Positions 35,007 to 44,312 of a stretch of DNA of 64,000 bases are shown here, piece after piece. The notes under the pieces were generated by a model, which worked only from the letters and a program-made list of their open reading frames with translations, was not told the DNA's origin and made no database searches. Position 1 is the first letter of the stretch. Each line of letters opens with the position of its first letter. Location: assembly GCF_014698965.1 (NCBI RefSeq), contig NZ_JACXAE010000069.1:43338-107337 (forward strand), read 5' to 3'. The position numbers and the translations under genes are program-made. The DNA is from Iningainema tapete BLCC-T55. GTDB lineage: Bacteria > Cyanobacteriota > Cyanobacteriia > Cyanobacteriales > Nostocaceae.

Positions 35007-36482
35007 TTAGCCATTGAGCTTCGTTTCCACCAATTCGTTAGTCAATTTAGGATCGGCACGTCCCCCAGTCTGCTTGAGAACCTGTCCAACAAAGAAGCCT
35101 TTGAGACTGGTTTTACCACTCTTGTATTTTTCCAGTTCTTTAGGATTTGCGGCGATGACTTGATCGACAATTGGTTCGAGTATAGTGGCATCAGAGATTT
35201 TCTCTTCTCCTTTGAAAACTTCATCAGGAGAACGACCATTGAGTAAATCTGGAAGCTTGTCTTTGGCTTGCTTATTGCTGATCGTGCCTTTTTCAATTAA
35301 AGTAATAGTCTTCGCCAGATTTATCGGTGTAAGCGCGAGATCTGTAATGGAGAGTTTTTGCTTGTTTAGGTAAGCGGCAATATCTTGAGTAATCCAGTTA
35401 GCAGCTTGTTTGGCATTAGCGCCGGCGGCAATTGTGGCTTCAAAATACTCAGAAACTGAGCGATCCTCTGTCAAAACTCGTGTATCGTAAGCGGAAAGCT
35501 CTAACTCGCTTTCATAACGATGACGTTTTTGTGCTGGTAGCTCCGGTAATTGACTGCGCCACTCCTGTAATTGTTCTTCTGATACTTCAATTGGTGCTAA
35601 ATCTGGTTCGGGGAAGTAGCGGTAATCGCTGGAACCTTCTTTAACGCGCATACTAATTGTACGTTGGGAGCCTTCTTCCCAGAGGCGAGTTTCTTGTACA
35701 ATGCGATCGCCTGCTTCTATCGCCGCAATTTGTCGTTCAATTTCGTATTCAATCGCCCGTTGAATGGCGTTGAACGAGTTCATATTTTTAATTTCTACTT
35801 TTGTGCCGAATTTTGCTTGTCCAACTGGACGTACAGAAATATTGACATCGCAACGTAGAGAACCTTCTTGCATGTTGCCATCACTAACACCAAGGTAGCG
35901 CATAATTCGACGCAGTTCTTCAGCATATGCAGCAGCTTCCTCTCCAGAGCGCATATCTGGTTCTGAGACAATTTCTACCAGGGGTACACCTGCCCGATTG
36001 TAGTCTACTAAAGAATAGGTCGAACCGGAAAGGCGATCGCTACCTGCGTGTACCAATTTTCCGGCATCTTCCTCCATGTGCAAGCGAGTGATGCCAATTT
36101 TTTTCCGCATTGGGTTGCCGTCAGCATCAACTAACTCAATTTCTAACCATCCATGCTCAGCAATGGGTAAGTCATACTGAGAAATTTGATAATTTTTCGG
36201 TAAATCAGGGTAAAAATACTGCTTCCGGTCAAATTTGCTATATTTAGCAATTTGGCAATTCAAAGCTAAACCAGCTTTAACAGCGTATTCTAGTACTTTC
36301 TCATTAAGTACAGGCAATACACCAGGCAAACCCATACACACCGGATCGATGTTAGTATTAGGGTCACCACCAAATGCCGTTGAGCTAGTAGAGAAAATCT
36401 TAGTGTTGGTACTGAGTTGACAATGGGTTTCTAGACCAATAACCGCTTCGTACTCAGTTTTTACTGGTGCAGTAGAAGTCAT
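35007..36482 (-). CDS. gatB: Asp/Glu-tRNA(Asn/Gln) amidotransferase subunit B
   Basis: GatB binds the misacylated tRNA and, with GatA and GatC, turns Glu-tRNA(Gln) into Gln-tRNA(Gln). The 491-residue protein shows YEAVIGLETHCQLSTNTKIF, GLPGVLPVLN, KQYFYPDLPKNYQISQYDLP, the signature HMEEDAGKLVH, VDYNRAGVPLVEIVSEPD and the C-terminal YqeY-like tail (LPDLLNGRSPDEV, FFVGQVLKQTGGRADP). It is complete, from the ATG at 36482. The gat subunits are usually scattered in cyanobacteria, and neither gatA nor gatC is in this window. Confidence 0.96.
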   Translation of the reverse strand: MTSTAPVKTEYEAVIGLETHCQLSTNTKIFSTSSTAFGGDPNTNIDPVCMGLPGVLPVLNEKVLEYAVKAGLALNCQIAKYSKFDRKQYFYPDLPKNYQISQYDLPIAEHGWLEIELVDADGNPMRKKIGITRLHMEEDAGKLVHAGSDRLSGSTYSLVDYNRAGVPLVEIVSEPDMRSGEEAAAYAEELRRIMRYLGVSDGNMQEGSLRCDVNISVRPVGQAKFGTKVEIKNMNSFNAIQRAIEYEIERQIAAIEAGDRIVQETRLWEEGSQRTISMRVKEGSSDYRYFPEPDLAPIEVSEEQLQEWRSQLPELPAQKRHRYESELELSAYDTRVLTEDRSVSEYFEATIAAGANAKQAANWITQDIAAYLNKQKLSITDLALTPINLAKTITLIEKGTISNKQAKDKLPDLLNGRSPDEVFKGEEKISDATILEPIVDQVIAANPKELEKYKSGKTSLKGFFVGQVLKQTGGRADPKLTNELVETKLNG

Positions 36483-36566
36483 AAAATCTCTAATTTTAGT
36501 TTATCTTCTTTCAGGGTTCTATTTTAAACTGCTATTGGCTAATTCTGTTGACGGTTATCCGATAGT

Positions 36567-36636
36567 CGTAGAGACGCTCCGCCGGAGCGTCTGTACAGTC
36601 GTCAGTCGTAGAGACGCTCCGCCGGAGCGTCTGTAC
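36567..36636. repeat. Two tandem GTAGAGACG-type palindromes
   Basis: Two near-identical copies of GTAGAGACGCTCCGCC with GGAGCGTCTGTAC lie side by side in the divergent gap between gatB and the caspase gene. Confidence 0.85.
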
Positions 36637-36717
36637 TGCATAAGTTTACTAATTTTTCACCTAGTAAGAGTTGTAGTAAAGTAATTTTTATTGACCTTGT
36701 TAGGAGATAATTCCGCA

Positions 36718-38922
36718 ATGTCTGATCATATGCAGCGTGAGCTAACTCAACTTGATACAAATAATGCTAAGTTATTTGCTTTATTAATAGGTATTGATTG
36801 TTATTTACCAAATACATTACCTGATGGTTCTTCTTACAAAAGTCTTGGTGGATGCGTGCGTGACATTAACCATGTAGAATCTTTCTTGAGAACGAAACTG
36901 CAAGTACCCCAAGCACATATCCTCAAACTAACAGCTTCTCATACCGACGGCATCATGCCACTAGAGCCACCAGAGCAACTACCAACTTATGATAATATTG
37001 TAGCTAAATTTAAGCAACTTACTGATTTAGCACAACCCCAAGACGAAGTATACATCCACTACTCTGGACATGGTGGACGTTCAGTAACAAGTTATCCAGA
37101 GTTGAAAGGAAGTTATGGTGTGGATGAATCACTAGTTCCTACCGATATTGGCAATTCAGAAGCTCGCTATCTGCGTGACTTAGAATTGGCGAAACTTCTA
37201 CAAAATATGGTAGATAAAGGGTTAGTGGTAACACTGGTGCTGGATAGCTGCCATTCTGGAGGTGCAACGCGAGAAAGAGTCAATGATTCTAATATTCGTG
37301 GTCTTGCCAACAACATTATAGACACAACACCGCGACCAACAGATAGTTTAGTAGCATCTACTGAAGAATTAATTCAAAACTGGCAAAAGTTAACACAAGG
37401 GCAACAAAACACTCGTAATGTTACAGCGGCTAGTGGTTGGTTGCCTGAACCCAAAGGATATGTTTTATTGGCAGCTTGTCGAGACAATGAGTTAGCCCGT
37501 GAGTACCCATTCAATGGTAGAGAAAGCAATGGTGCTTTGACCTACTGGTTATTAGACTCATTAGAAAAATTGGGAACTGATTCTAGCTTAAAGGTACTAC
37601 ACGATCGCATCCTCGCAAAAGTAAACAGTCAATTTCAACAACAAACACCGATGCTGCAAGGAGAGAGCGATCGCTTAATCTTTGGTGGTAAATCAACAAA
37701 ACCACAATCTGCCATTCTTGTCAAGAAAGTAGATGTAGCCAAAAATCAGGTAATCCTGCAAATAGGCGAAGCACAAGGTGTGCGCAAAGGAGCAGAATTT
37801 GCCATCTATCAATTAGGTACAACCGACTTTTCTCAAACCGAAAAACGAGTCGCACTCGCTAAAGTTATCAAAGTGCGTGCAGAAGAATCTGTTGCGGAAA
37901 TTACCAAAATCCTGCTTCAAGAAAAACCAGGCAACAACCTACGTCTTTATATTCCTCCTGCCCAAGCTGCTCAGACTCCACCAACCCTCAGTGAAGGAAC
38001 CATTGAAGATGGTGCTTCTGCTCTACTACTATCTCCTAGTATCAAACTGGTGCGGAAAGTACGCCTGTTACAGCCTTTAGAAAATCAGCAACTACCAAAA
38101 GGAATAGATTATCAAGAAGCATTAGCAGCAGTCACTCGGAAAGAAAACATAGAAGGCAACGGTTGGGTAGAATTCTTATCTAGTGACGAGCAAAGCGATG
38201 AACCTGTTACCTATCAAGTATCCGTCAACACTGAAGGAGAATATGAAATTCTTGATGCAGGTGGAGAATTAATTAATCTGCGCCCTCCACTCAAAGTAGG
38301 CGAACCGAATGCTGCCGCTAACATCGTCAAACGTCTAGTACATCTATCCAAATATCAAGCCACCTTACAGCTAGACAACAACGACCCAACATCATCCTTA
38401 GTAGGAAAACTAAAAGTAGACATCTGCCGAACGGGAGAAAATAGAGGTGAATTATTACCAATCAACGCTCCAGGTAACGTCCCCACCATTGAAGATGATG
38501 AATACGCAATACTGCGTATCCGCAACGAATCAACCCAAGTCCTCAATATTACAGTACTAGCAATTCAACCAGATTGGAGTATTTCCCAGATCCACCCAGA
38601 AGGAGCATCAGCCTTTGAACCATTAGATCCCAACAGAGAGAAACTAGTTCGCATCCATACAAGCCTTCCTGAAGGATACACAGAAAGTGCCGACATTCTC
38701 AAAGTTTTTGCCACAGTTGGAGCAACAAACTTCCGGTGTCTTGAATTACCAGCATTAGACAAACCTCTGAAAGGAGCACAAGTATTTAGAGCAAATAATC
38801 CACTCGAAGAATTATTAGCAGCCGTTGCCAGTGAACAACCTCCAAATAGAGAGGTGAGTGCTGCCGCTTATCCCAGTGAAAAATGGACAACAGAACAGTT
38901 GAAACTTGTTGTGAAGGAGTAA
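36718..38922 (+). CDS. Caspase-family peptidase (C14, orthocaspase-like) with C-terminal DUF4384-like region
   Basis: A ~734-residue protein. The N-terminal caspase-fold p20-like domain has the catalytic dyad His118 (YIHYSGHGGRS) and Cys178 (LVLDSCHSGGATRE). AACRDNELAREYPFNG and GALTYWLLDSLEKLG complete the domain to about residue 290. The long beta-rich C-terminal half has ILRIRNESTQVLNITVLAI and FEPLDPNREKLVRI, resembling DUF4384-type domains. Metacaspases cleave after Arg/Lys and act in stress and programmed death. The ATG at 36718 with AGGAG at 36702 is chosen over the upstream TTG. No signal peptide, so it is cytoplasmic. It is followed by a CHAT-STAND gene. Confidence 0.9.
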   Translation: MSDHMQRELTQLDTNNAKLFALLIGIDCYLPNTLPDGSSYKSLGGCVRDINHVESFLRTKLQVPQAHILKLTASHTDGIMPLEPPEQLPTYDNIVAKFKQLTDLAQPQDEVYIHYSGHGGRSVTSYPELKGSYGVDESLVPTDIGNSEARYLRDLELAKLLQNMVDKGLVVTLVLDSCHSGGATRERVNDSNIRGLANNIIDTTPRPTDSLVASTEELIQNWQKLTQGQQNTRNVTAASGWLPEPKGYVLLAACRDNELAREYPFNGRESNGALTYWLLDSLEKLGTDSSLKVLHDRILAKVNSQFQQQTPMLQGESDRLIFGGKSTKPQSAILVKKVDVAKNQVILQIGEAQGVRKGAEFAIYQLGTTDFSQTEKRVALAKVIKVRAEESVAEITKILLQEKPGNNLRLYIPPAQAAQTPPTLSEGTIEDGASALLLSPSIKLVRKVRLLQPLENQQLPKGIDYQEALAAVTRKENIEGNGWVEFLSSDEQSDEPVTYQVSVNTEGEYEILDAGGELINLRPPLKVGEPNAAANIVKRLVHLSKYQATLQLDNNDPTSSLVGKLKVDICRTGENRGELLPINAPGNVPTIEDDEYAILRIRNESTQVLNITVLAIQPDWSISQIHPEGASAFEPLDPNREKLVRIHTSLPEGYTESADILKVFATVGATNFRCLELPALDKPLKGAQVFRANNPLEELLAAVASEQPPNREVSAAAYPSEKWTTEQLKLVVKE

Positions 38923-38935
38923 ACAATTTGAGATA

Positions 38936-39140
38936 AAACCACAGATAAACACAGATAAACACAGATTATTATCAGTGTTCATCCAATACGGTTCTGATAA
39001 GACTTGATCCCCCCAACCCCCCCTGATGAAAGGGGGACACAAAACCCCCCTTTTTAAGGGGGGCAGGGGGGGATCTCCCCGACGATGAAAATGCTTAACC
39101 GAACTGTACTGGGTGTTCATCTGTGTTTATCTTTGGTTAA
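38936..39140. repeat. Nested inverted repeats between caspase and CHAT-STAND genes
   Basis: AACCACAGATAAACACAGAT at 38937 is mirrored by ATCTGTGTTTATCT near 39118. Inside, a C-rich arm (CCCCCCAACCCCCCCTGAT) pairs with AAGGGGGGCAGGGGGG. The structure spans about 200 bp and accounts for the first codons of the longer open frame at 39085, so these are not coding. Confidence 0.75.
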
Positions 39141-39204
39141 AAATTATTTGATCAAATATTTTGCGACAAGTCAAGTAAATTATCAAAATTATTTCAAACT
39201 CTTT

Positions 39205-41040
39205 GTGAATAACAACCATATCAAAACTATTTTAATTCTGGCAGCAAATCCCACAAGTACCTCAAGGCTACGACTCGATGAAGAGGTACGGGAAATTGAT
39301 GAAGGATTACGACGTGCCAACAAACGAGAGGAATTTAAGTTAGAGCAAAAATGGGCAGTACGATCGCGTGACTTCTACCGCGCTATGTTAGATTATCAGC
39401 CCCAAATTGTTCACTTTTGCAGACACGGTGCTGGAGAAGATGGTATCGTTTTAGATGATGAGACAGGACAGCCAGCATTAATCTCCGCAGAAGCACTAGG
39501 GAGTATGTTTAAGCTGTTTGCCACTAAAGGAGTTAATTGTGTATTTTTGAACGCTTGTTACTCTCAAGTGCAAGCAGAAGCAATTAGCCAACATGTCAAC
39601 TATGTGATTGGCATGAATTCGACAGTAGGAGATAAAGCAGCTGTTGCCTTTGCTGTAGCTTTTTACGATGCGATCGCAGCCGGGGAAGAGGTAGAATTTG
39701 CCTATGAGCTTGGCTGTTCTCAAATGATCGGTTTTTTGGAGCAGCAAACTCCGGTACTGAGAAAAAAACAGTTAATTATTCCCACAGCACCCCAAACAGA
39801 AGTCATTCCTCCCAACCCCTACCAAGGATTGTCGGCATTTGGGGAAGAGGATGCAGCATTCTTTTTTGGACGAGAGACGTTTGTGAATGGCTTAGTGCAA
39901 ACAACTCACTCTCAACCTTTGGTAGCTGTGATTGGTCCTTCTGGCAGTGGTAAATCTTCTGTGGTGTTTGCCGGACTGATTCCACAATTGCGAAGTGACG
40001 GAAACTGGCTAATTGAATCAATACGTCCTAGTAATCAACCATTTTATCACCTTGCTTCTGCATTAGTGCGTCAATTAGAACCAGAAATTAGTGAAACTGA
40101 AAAATTGCGCTCAGCGGCAGGACTAGCAGCAGATATACAGCAGGGTAAAGTGACTTTGCAGCAGGTGGTATCTCGTATTAAAGAACGTAACCTAGATAAA
40201 CGTTTTCTATTGTTTGTAGATCAATTTGAAGAACTCTACACTCTTTGCCAAAAGGAAGAACAAGAACGCTTTGCTGACATGTTGTTAGAAGCTATTCATC
40301 AGAAGATTATAACACTGGTTTTCACTTTACGCGCTGACTTCTACGGCTATGTTCTCTCCTACCGTCCATTTCGTGATGCCTTGCAGGAGTTTACACCCCA
40401 ATTAGTAAGTTCTATGAGTCGGGAGGAACTACAAGCGGCGATCACTCTACCAGCACAAAAGCTAGAAGTTCAATTTGAAGCACAACTACAAGAGCGAATT
40501 CTGGATGATGTCGGACTTGAACCGGGGAATTTACCACTGTTGGAATTTGCGCTTACCCGATTGTGGTCAAAGCAGCAAAACCGGATGTTAACTCACCAGG
40601 CATATAATGAGATTGGCGGTGTGAAAAAGGCATTAGCTAATCATGCCCAGCAGGTTTATAATCAACTTAGCCAAACAGAGCAAAAGCAGGCACAGGGAGT
40701 TTTTGTACAATTAGTGCGTCCGGGGGAAGGAACTGAGGACACCAGGCGGCTAGCTACTCGCAAAGAAGTTGGGGAAGAGAATTGGGGATTGGTAAGTTAT
40801 CTAGCAGGATATCAAGCCCGTTTAGTTGTCACGGGACGCGATGATAAGTCAGGAGAAGATACGGTGGAGGTTGTTCATGAAGCGCTGATTCGGGAATGGA
40901 TAACTTTGCGCAACTGGATGAATGCTAATCGTCAATTTCGCGTTTGGCAAGAACGGTTAAAAGTGACAATGCTGGAGTGGAAAAATAGCAACCATGACTC
41001 TGGGGCTTTATTGCGAGGTGTTCCTTTGGCTGTAGCATAA
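39205..41040 (+). pseudogene. CHAT-STAND (nSTAND1) protein, N-terminal part before a premature stop
   Basis: Residues 1-190 form a CHAT/caspase-like domain, with His74 in VHFCRHGAGEDG (relatives have SGHG) and Cys118 in VFLNACYSQVQ. Next comes a STAND ATPase: NPYQGLSAFGEEDAAFFFGR, Walker A 244-251 (GPSGSGKS) and LLFVDQFEELYTL, then the winged-helix region (NLPLLEFALTRLW, EVVHEALIREW). Translation stops at a TAA (41038-41040) after RGVPLAVA, where relatives read Glu (GAA); the frame continues in phase. The GTG at 39205 is taken as start, because upstream codons lie in repeat DNA. A 611-residue product with intact enzyme and ATPase modules could still be made, lacking the sensor. Confidence 0.82.
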
Positions 41041-41643
41041 GATTGGTTGTACAAACGCGCTTTGGAAATGACGCAGGAGGAGCAAGACTTTATTCAGGCT
41101 AGCGCAAGTCAACGGGAACGGGAGAAACAAGAACGCGATCACAGAAGGCAACTGACAATTATCGCACTAGGTAGCTTCTCTGCGGTAACTCTAATTTTAG
41201 CTGGGGTAGCTAGTTTTGGGTGGTGGAGTGCCGCCATAAGTGAAATTAATTCTCTTACTAATACTTCAGATGCGCTTTTGAACTTAGATGGGCGAAAATC
41301 TCTCAAATCAAGTTTAAAAGCTGTTGTGCAAATGCAACATACACCTTGGGTAGATGCTGATACACGCACACAGGTAGAACTGGCATTACTGCATACAGTT
41401 CACAATGTCGCAGCACCGAACACCTTGGGAGAACACGCAAAAGTTGTTAGGGGCGTCAGCTTCAGCCCGGATGGGAAAATGCTGGCAACGGCTAGTTATG
41501 ACAACACGGTGAGACTGTGGAAATGGAATTTTGATTATTTACGCAAGGAAGGGTGTGCGTTCATCCGTGAGTATTTCAAAACTAACCCCAACGATGCCGA
41601 TGCTGAAATTAGCAATATGTGCGATCGCCTACCAAATCGGTAG
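41041..41643 (+). pseudogene. C-terminal part of the CHAT-STAND gene: TM helix and one WD40 unit
   Basis: In phase with the preceding gene and separated from it only by a TAA codon. It reads [21 protein letters not shown], then a transmembrane segment ([20 protein letters not shown]), then a single WD40 unit ([16 protein letters not shown] then [15 protein letters not shown]) and the usual family end ([17 protein letters not shown]). Intact relatives carry 7 or more WD40 repeats, so most of the propeller is lost, probably by recombination between repeats. Separate translation from the TTG at 41047 is possible but unlikely to be useful. Confidence 0.75.
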
Positions 41644-41823
41644 AAAACTAGTTAATCGGCATCGTTGGGGCAACGAGTGCGATCGCCTTTAATACCGTTT
41701 GGTTAAATTTATGCGTACAAAATTTTTCAATGTTTCTGCAATGTATCCAATTTTAGCTTGTAAAGCTAACCAAAAAGTCTGTTAACCTTTAGGGTTAATC
41801 ACTTTTGTGAAACATTTGCTAAG

Positions 41824-42159
41824 ATGGATATAGTGTTTAAAAACAAAAAACTTGAAAAAGAGTGTAATAACCAGAGGCTGCTAGAGAAAAACCACGGTGC
41901 AGATCGAGCAAAACGTATTCGGCGAAGGCTTGATGATTTGGAAGATGTCAACGTACTTGAGGAGATGCGAAATCTTCCCGGACGTTGCCACGAATTGCTT
42001 CATGACCGCGCAGGTCAGTTATCTTTGGATTTGGATCATCCGTATCGGCTTATATTTGAGCCAGCAGATGAACCGATCCCTACCAAACCAGATGGTGGCA
42101 TTGATTGGAATAAAGTAACTGCTGTTAGAATACTCGGCATAGAGGATACCCATGAGTAA
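41824..42159 (+). CDS. HigB/RelE-like toxin
   Basis: A 111-residue RelE-superfamily protein: KNKKLEKECNNQRLLEKNHG at the start, then ADRAKRIRRRLDDLEDV, HELLHDRAGQLSLDLDHPYR and VRILGIEDTHE at the end. Members cut mRNA on the ribosome. The last 8 bp (ATGAGTAA) overlap the next gene, which encodes a HigA-type antitoxin. Toxin before antitoxin is the higBA order. The ATG at 41824 looks right. Confidence 0.85.
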   Translation: MDIVFKNKKLEKECNNQRLLEKNHGADRAKRIRRRLDDLEDVNVLEEMRNLPGRCHELLHDRAGQLSLDLDHPYRLIFEPADEPIPTKPDGGIDWNKVTAVRILGIEDTHE

Positions 42160-43267
42160 CACGATCCAAAATCAGTACAAACCAGATTATGTTTCTCCTC
42201 CAGGGGAAACTCTTCAAGAAGTCCTTGAAGAGCGTGGGATGTCGCAAGCAGAACTGGCGGAACGGATGGGTAGACCAAAAAAAACGATTAATGAAATTAT
42301 TAACGCTAAAGCAGCAATTACCCCAGAAACGGCATTGCAGTTAGAGCGAGTATTAAGTATTCCTGCTAGTTTTTGGAATAACCGTGAACGGCGATACCAA
42401 GAGGCAAAAGTTCGGGCAGAAGAACAAGAGCGCTTGCAAAAGCAACTAGCGTGGCTTAAACAAATTCCTGTTCAAGCTATGGTTAAGTTTGGCTGGATTC
42501 AACGCTGTCAAGACAAAGTTGAGCAACTACGGTTCGTGCTAAATTTTTTCGCCGTCGCCTCCGTTGAACAGTGGGAGGAAGTATGGAGCAGCACTCATGT
42601 GTACTTTCGCAAATCTCAAGTATTCCAAAGTGACTTTGGTCATGTCATCGCTTGGCTGCGCCGGGGAGAAATTGAAGCAGCTGAGATTAAGTGTGCCATT
42701 TACGACGCCAATAAATTTAGAGAGGCACTGCAACAAATTCGCACTCTGACAGTAAAACCACCAGAGATTTTCCAGCCAGAAGTGGTAAGATTATGTGCTG
42801 AAGCTGGTGTAGCTGTAGTTTTTGTGCCGCAACTTCCTAAAACACGAACTTGTGGAGCAACTCGTTGGTTGAATCCTAACAAAGCACTGATTCAACTTAG
42901 CCTTCGCTACAAGACTGATGACCATTTGTGGTTTGCCTTTTTCCATGAGGCAGGTCATATTTTGTTGCATGGCAAGCGTGATGTTTTCCTTGAGGATAAA
43001 GGCGTTCCAGGTGTTGAGAAAGACGACAAGGAGAAAGGCGCAGATAAGTTCGCTGCGGATATTCTCATCCCCCCTACTGAGTTAAAGCGTTTCCTGGTAT
43101 CAGGACAACAACAGAGTAAAGCAGGTATTTTGCAGTTTGCGACTGAAATTGGCATTGCACCGGGGATTTTAGTTGGGAGACTTCAGCATGATGGAGTTTT
43201 ACCGTCTAGTCATTGGAATGACTTAAAGCAACGGTTGGAGTGGGCGTTTGAAGCGGAACTTGATTGA
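42152..43267 (+). CDS. HigA-type HTH antitoxin fused to an ImmA/IrrE metallopeptidase
   Basis: A 371-residue protein. The N-terminal XRE helix-turn-helix (SPPGETLQEVLEERGMSQAE then RMGRPKKTINEIINAKAAIT) is HigA-like. The C-terminal half is an ImmA/IrrE domain with the zinc motif H265-E-x-x-H269 (FFHEAGHILLH), and GADKFAADILIPP supplies the third ligand region. Such fusions can both repress the operon and cleave a regulator. It overlaps the toxin gene by 8 bp. The protease suggests control beyond simple binding, as in ImmA-ImmR systems. Confidence 0.88.
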   Translation: MSNTIQNQYKPDYVSPPGETLQEVLEERGMSQAELAERMGRPKKTINEIINAKAAITPETALQLERVLSIPASFWNNRERRYQEAKVRAEEQERLQKQLAWLKQIPVQAMVKFGWIQRCQDKVEQLRFVLNFFAVASVEQWEEVWSSTHVYFRKSQVFQSDFGHVIAWLRRGEIEAAEIKCAIYDANKFREALQQIRTLTVKPPEIFQPEVVRLCAEAGVAVVFVPQLPKTRTCGATRWLNPNKALIQLSLRYKTDDHLWFAFFHEAGHILLHGKRDVFLEDKGVPGVEKDDKEKGADKFAADILIPPTELKRFLVSGQQQSKAGILQFATEIGIAPGILVGRLQHDGVLPSSHWNDLKQRLEWAFEAELD

Positions 43268-43430
43268 GGCTAGTAAATAATAGCATTCCTCGAGAGAAAC
43301 AAGAATGCGATCGCCAACCAAACCTTTAGGAAACTATCTTTTCATCGTTCCTGAAGCAATGAGTGCGATACTCACAATGTAAAATAAAAAATATCCAGAT
43401 GATCCTAAACTGCAACAAAGCAAAAAAATA

Positions 43431-43499
43431 ATGGCAACTAAAGAAAGTATTAAACTGGAAATAGATAAGCTCAAGGTAAATCAATTTTTACGATTATGA
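43431..43499 (+). pseudogene. Remnant of a small antitoxin-like gene
   Basis: ATG at 43431 reads MATKESIKLEIDKLKVNQFL and soon stops with TGA that overlaps the next ATG (ATGA). The N-terminus matches small cyanobacterial antitoxin-like proteins (ESI-IEIDKL), which are 60-80 residues long. Only 22 codons remain, so it is either a remnant or a leader peptide for the next gene. Confidence 0.35.
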
Positions 43500-44089
43500 G
43501 TTACGGAGATTTTAGTTTCAGTGAAGTTCTAGATACTTTCAACTTGACCACTGAAGAAAGCGAAGGTATTTTTAGTAATATCAAACCTAAAGAGCCAAGC
43601 TCCTTATATAAACAAACGCTAGTTGAGTACATAAAATTTGTAGGTTTATCTAGCAGCGAAAAGCTCAGATCGGAAGCGCTAGTATTTCCGTTACTTGCTG
43701 AACTAGTTAGGTCTGCACCAACTCAATTAAATATTTTCTCAGGGTCTGATTTTACGGTAGACCAAAGTCGTGGTTTGAATGGGCGTTGTGACTTTCTCAT
43801 CACCAAATCGCCAGAATTTTTAGCTATTAGGTCGCCTGTAATTGTAGTGGTAGAAGCTAAAAAAAGTGACCTTGGTGAAGGATTAGGTCAGTGTTTAGCC
43901 ACAATGGTGGCAGCACAGATATTTAACGGTGACCCACTGCGTCCGATACTAGGAACAATAACAACAGGTACTGTTTGGATATTTATGATGTTAGAAAACA
44001 ATGTGGTAAAAATAGACCTAGCAGAGTACTCTATTAAGCAAGCTGATATGATCTTAGGAATACTCAGTTCAGTGATCGATAAACCTTGA
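43496..44089 (+). CDS. PD-(D/E)XK nuclease-like protein
   Basis: A 197-residue protein with a plausible restriction-endonuclease-like core: NGRCDFLITKSPEF provides the Asp and IVVVEAKKSDLGEGLGQCL the ExK pair. MVAAQIFNGDPLRPILGTIT and GTVWIFMMLENN follow, as in a family common in cyanobacteria and related to the nuclease domain of type I R subunits. No helicase or methylase gene is nearby. It may be a stand-alone nuclease. The start overlaps the stop of the 22-codon remnant upstream. Confidence 0.72.
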   Translation: MSYGDFSFSEVLDTFNLTTEESEGIFSNIKPKEPSSLYKQTLVEYIKFVGLSSSEKLRSEALVFPLLAELVRSAPTQLNIFSGSDFTVDQSRGLNGRCDFLITKSPEFLAIRSPVIVVVEAKKSDLGEGLGQCLATMVAAQIFNGDPLRPILGTITTGTVWIFMMLENNVVKIDLAEYSIKQADMILGILSSVIDKP

Positions 44090-44118
44090 ACAACAATTTT
44101 AACCTTAGCGATGTTTTT

Positions 44119-44173
44119 CAGTCCGTTAAAACGGACTTCGGCTATTAGCCCAGGAATTGATTGCTGGGTGAGC
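44119..44173. repeat. AGTCC..TTAAAA..GGACT palindrome with GCTATTAGCC tail
   Basis: AGTCCGTTAAAACGGACT is a perfect palindrome, followed by GGCTATTAGCCCAGGAATTG. The same layout occurs at 45290-45342, so this is a dispersed repeat family. Confidence 0.8.
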
Positions 44174-44312
44174 GTGGATAGAATGAAATAGCTGGAAGCA
44201 GCAAGCCGCACCCACAATCTATTTTCGCGCAGTACTTGCACATAATTGGCATCTACTTGATTGACACGAACAAAGATGCTTGGCTGTCTTAGTACGACTA
44301 TCCATAATATAC

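Noticed and set aside
34711..35246. Two plus-strand ORFs (34711-34965 and 34965-35246)
   Set aside because: They lie in repeats, the sRNA units and the antisense strand of gatB, with no family resemblance.
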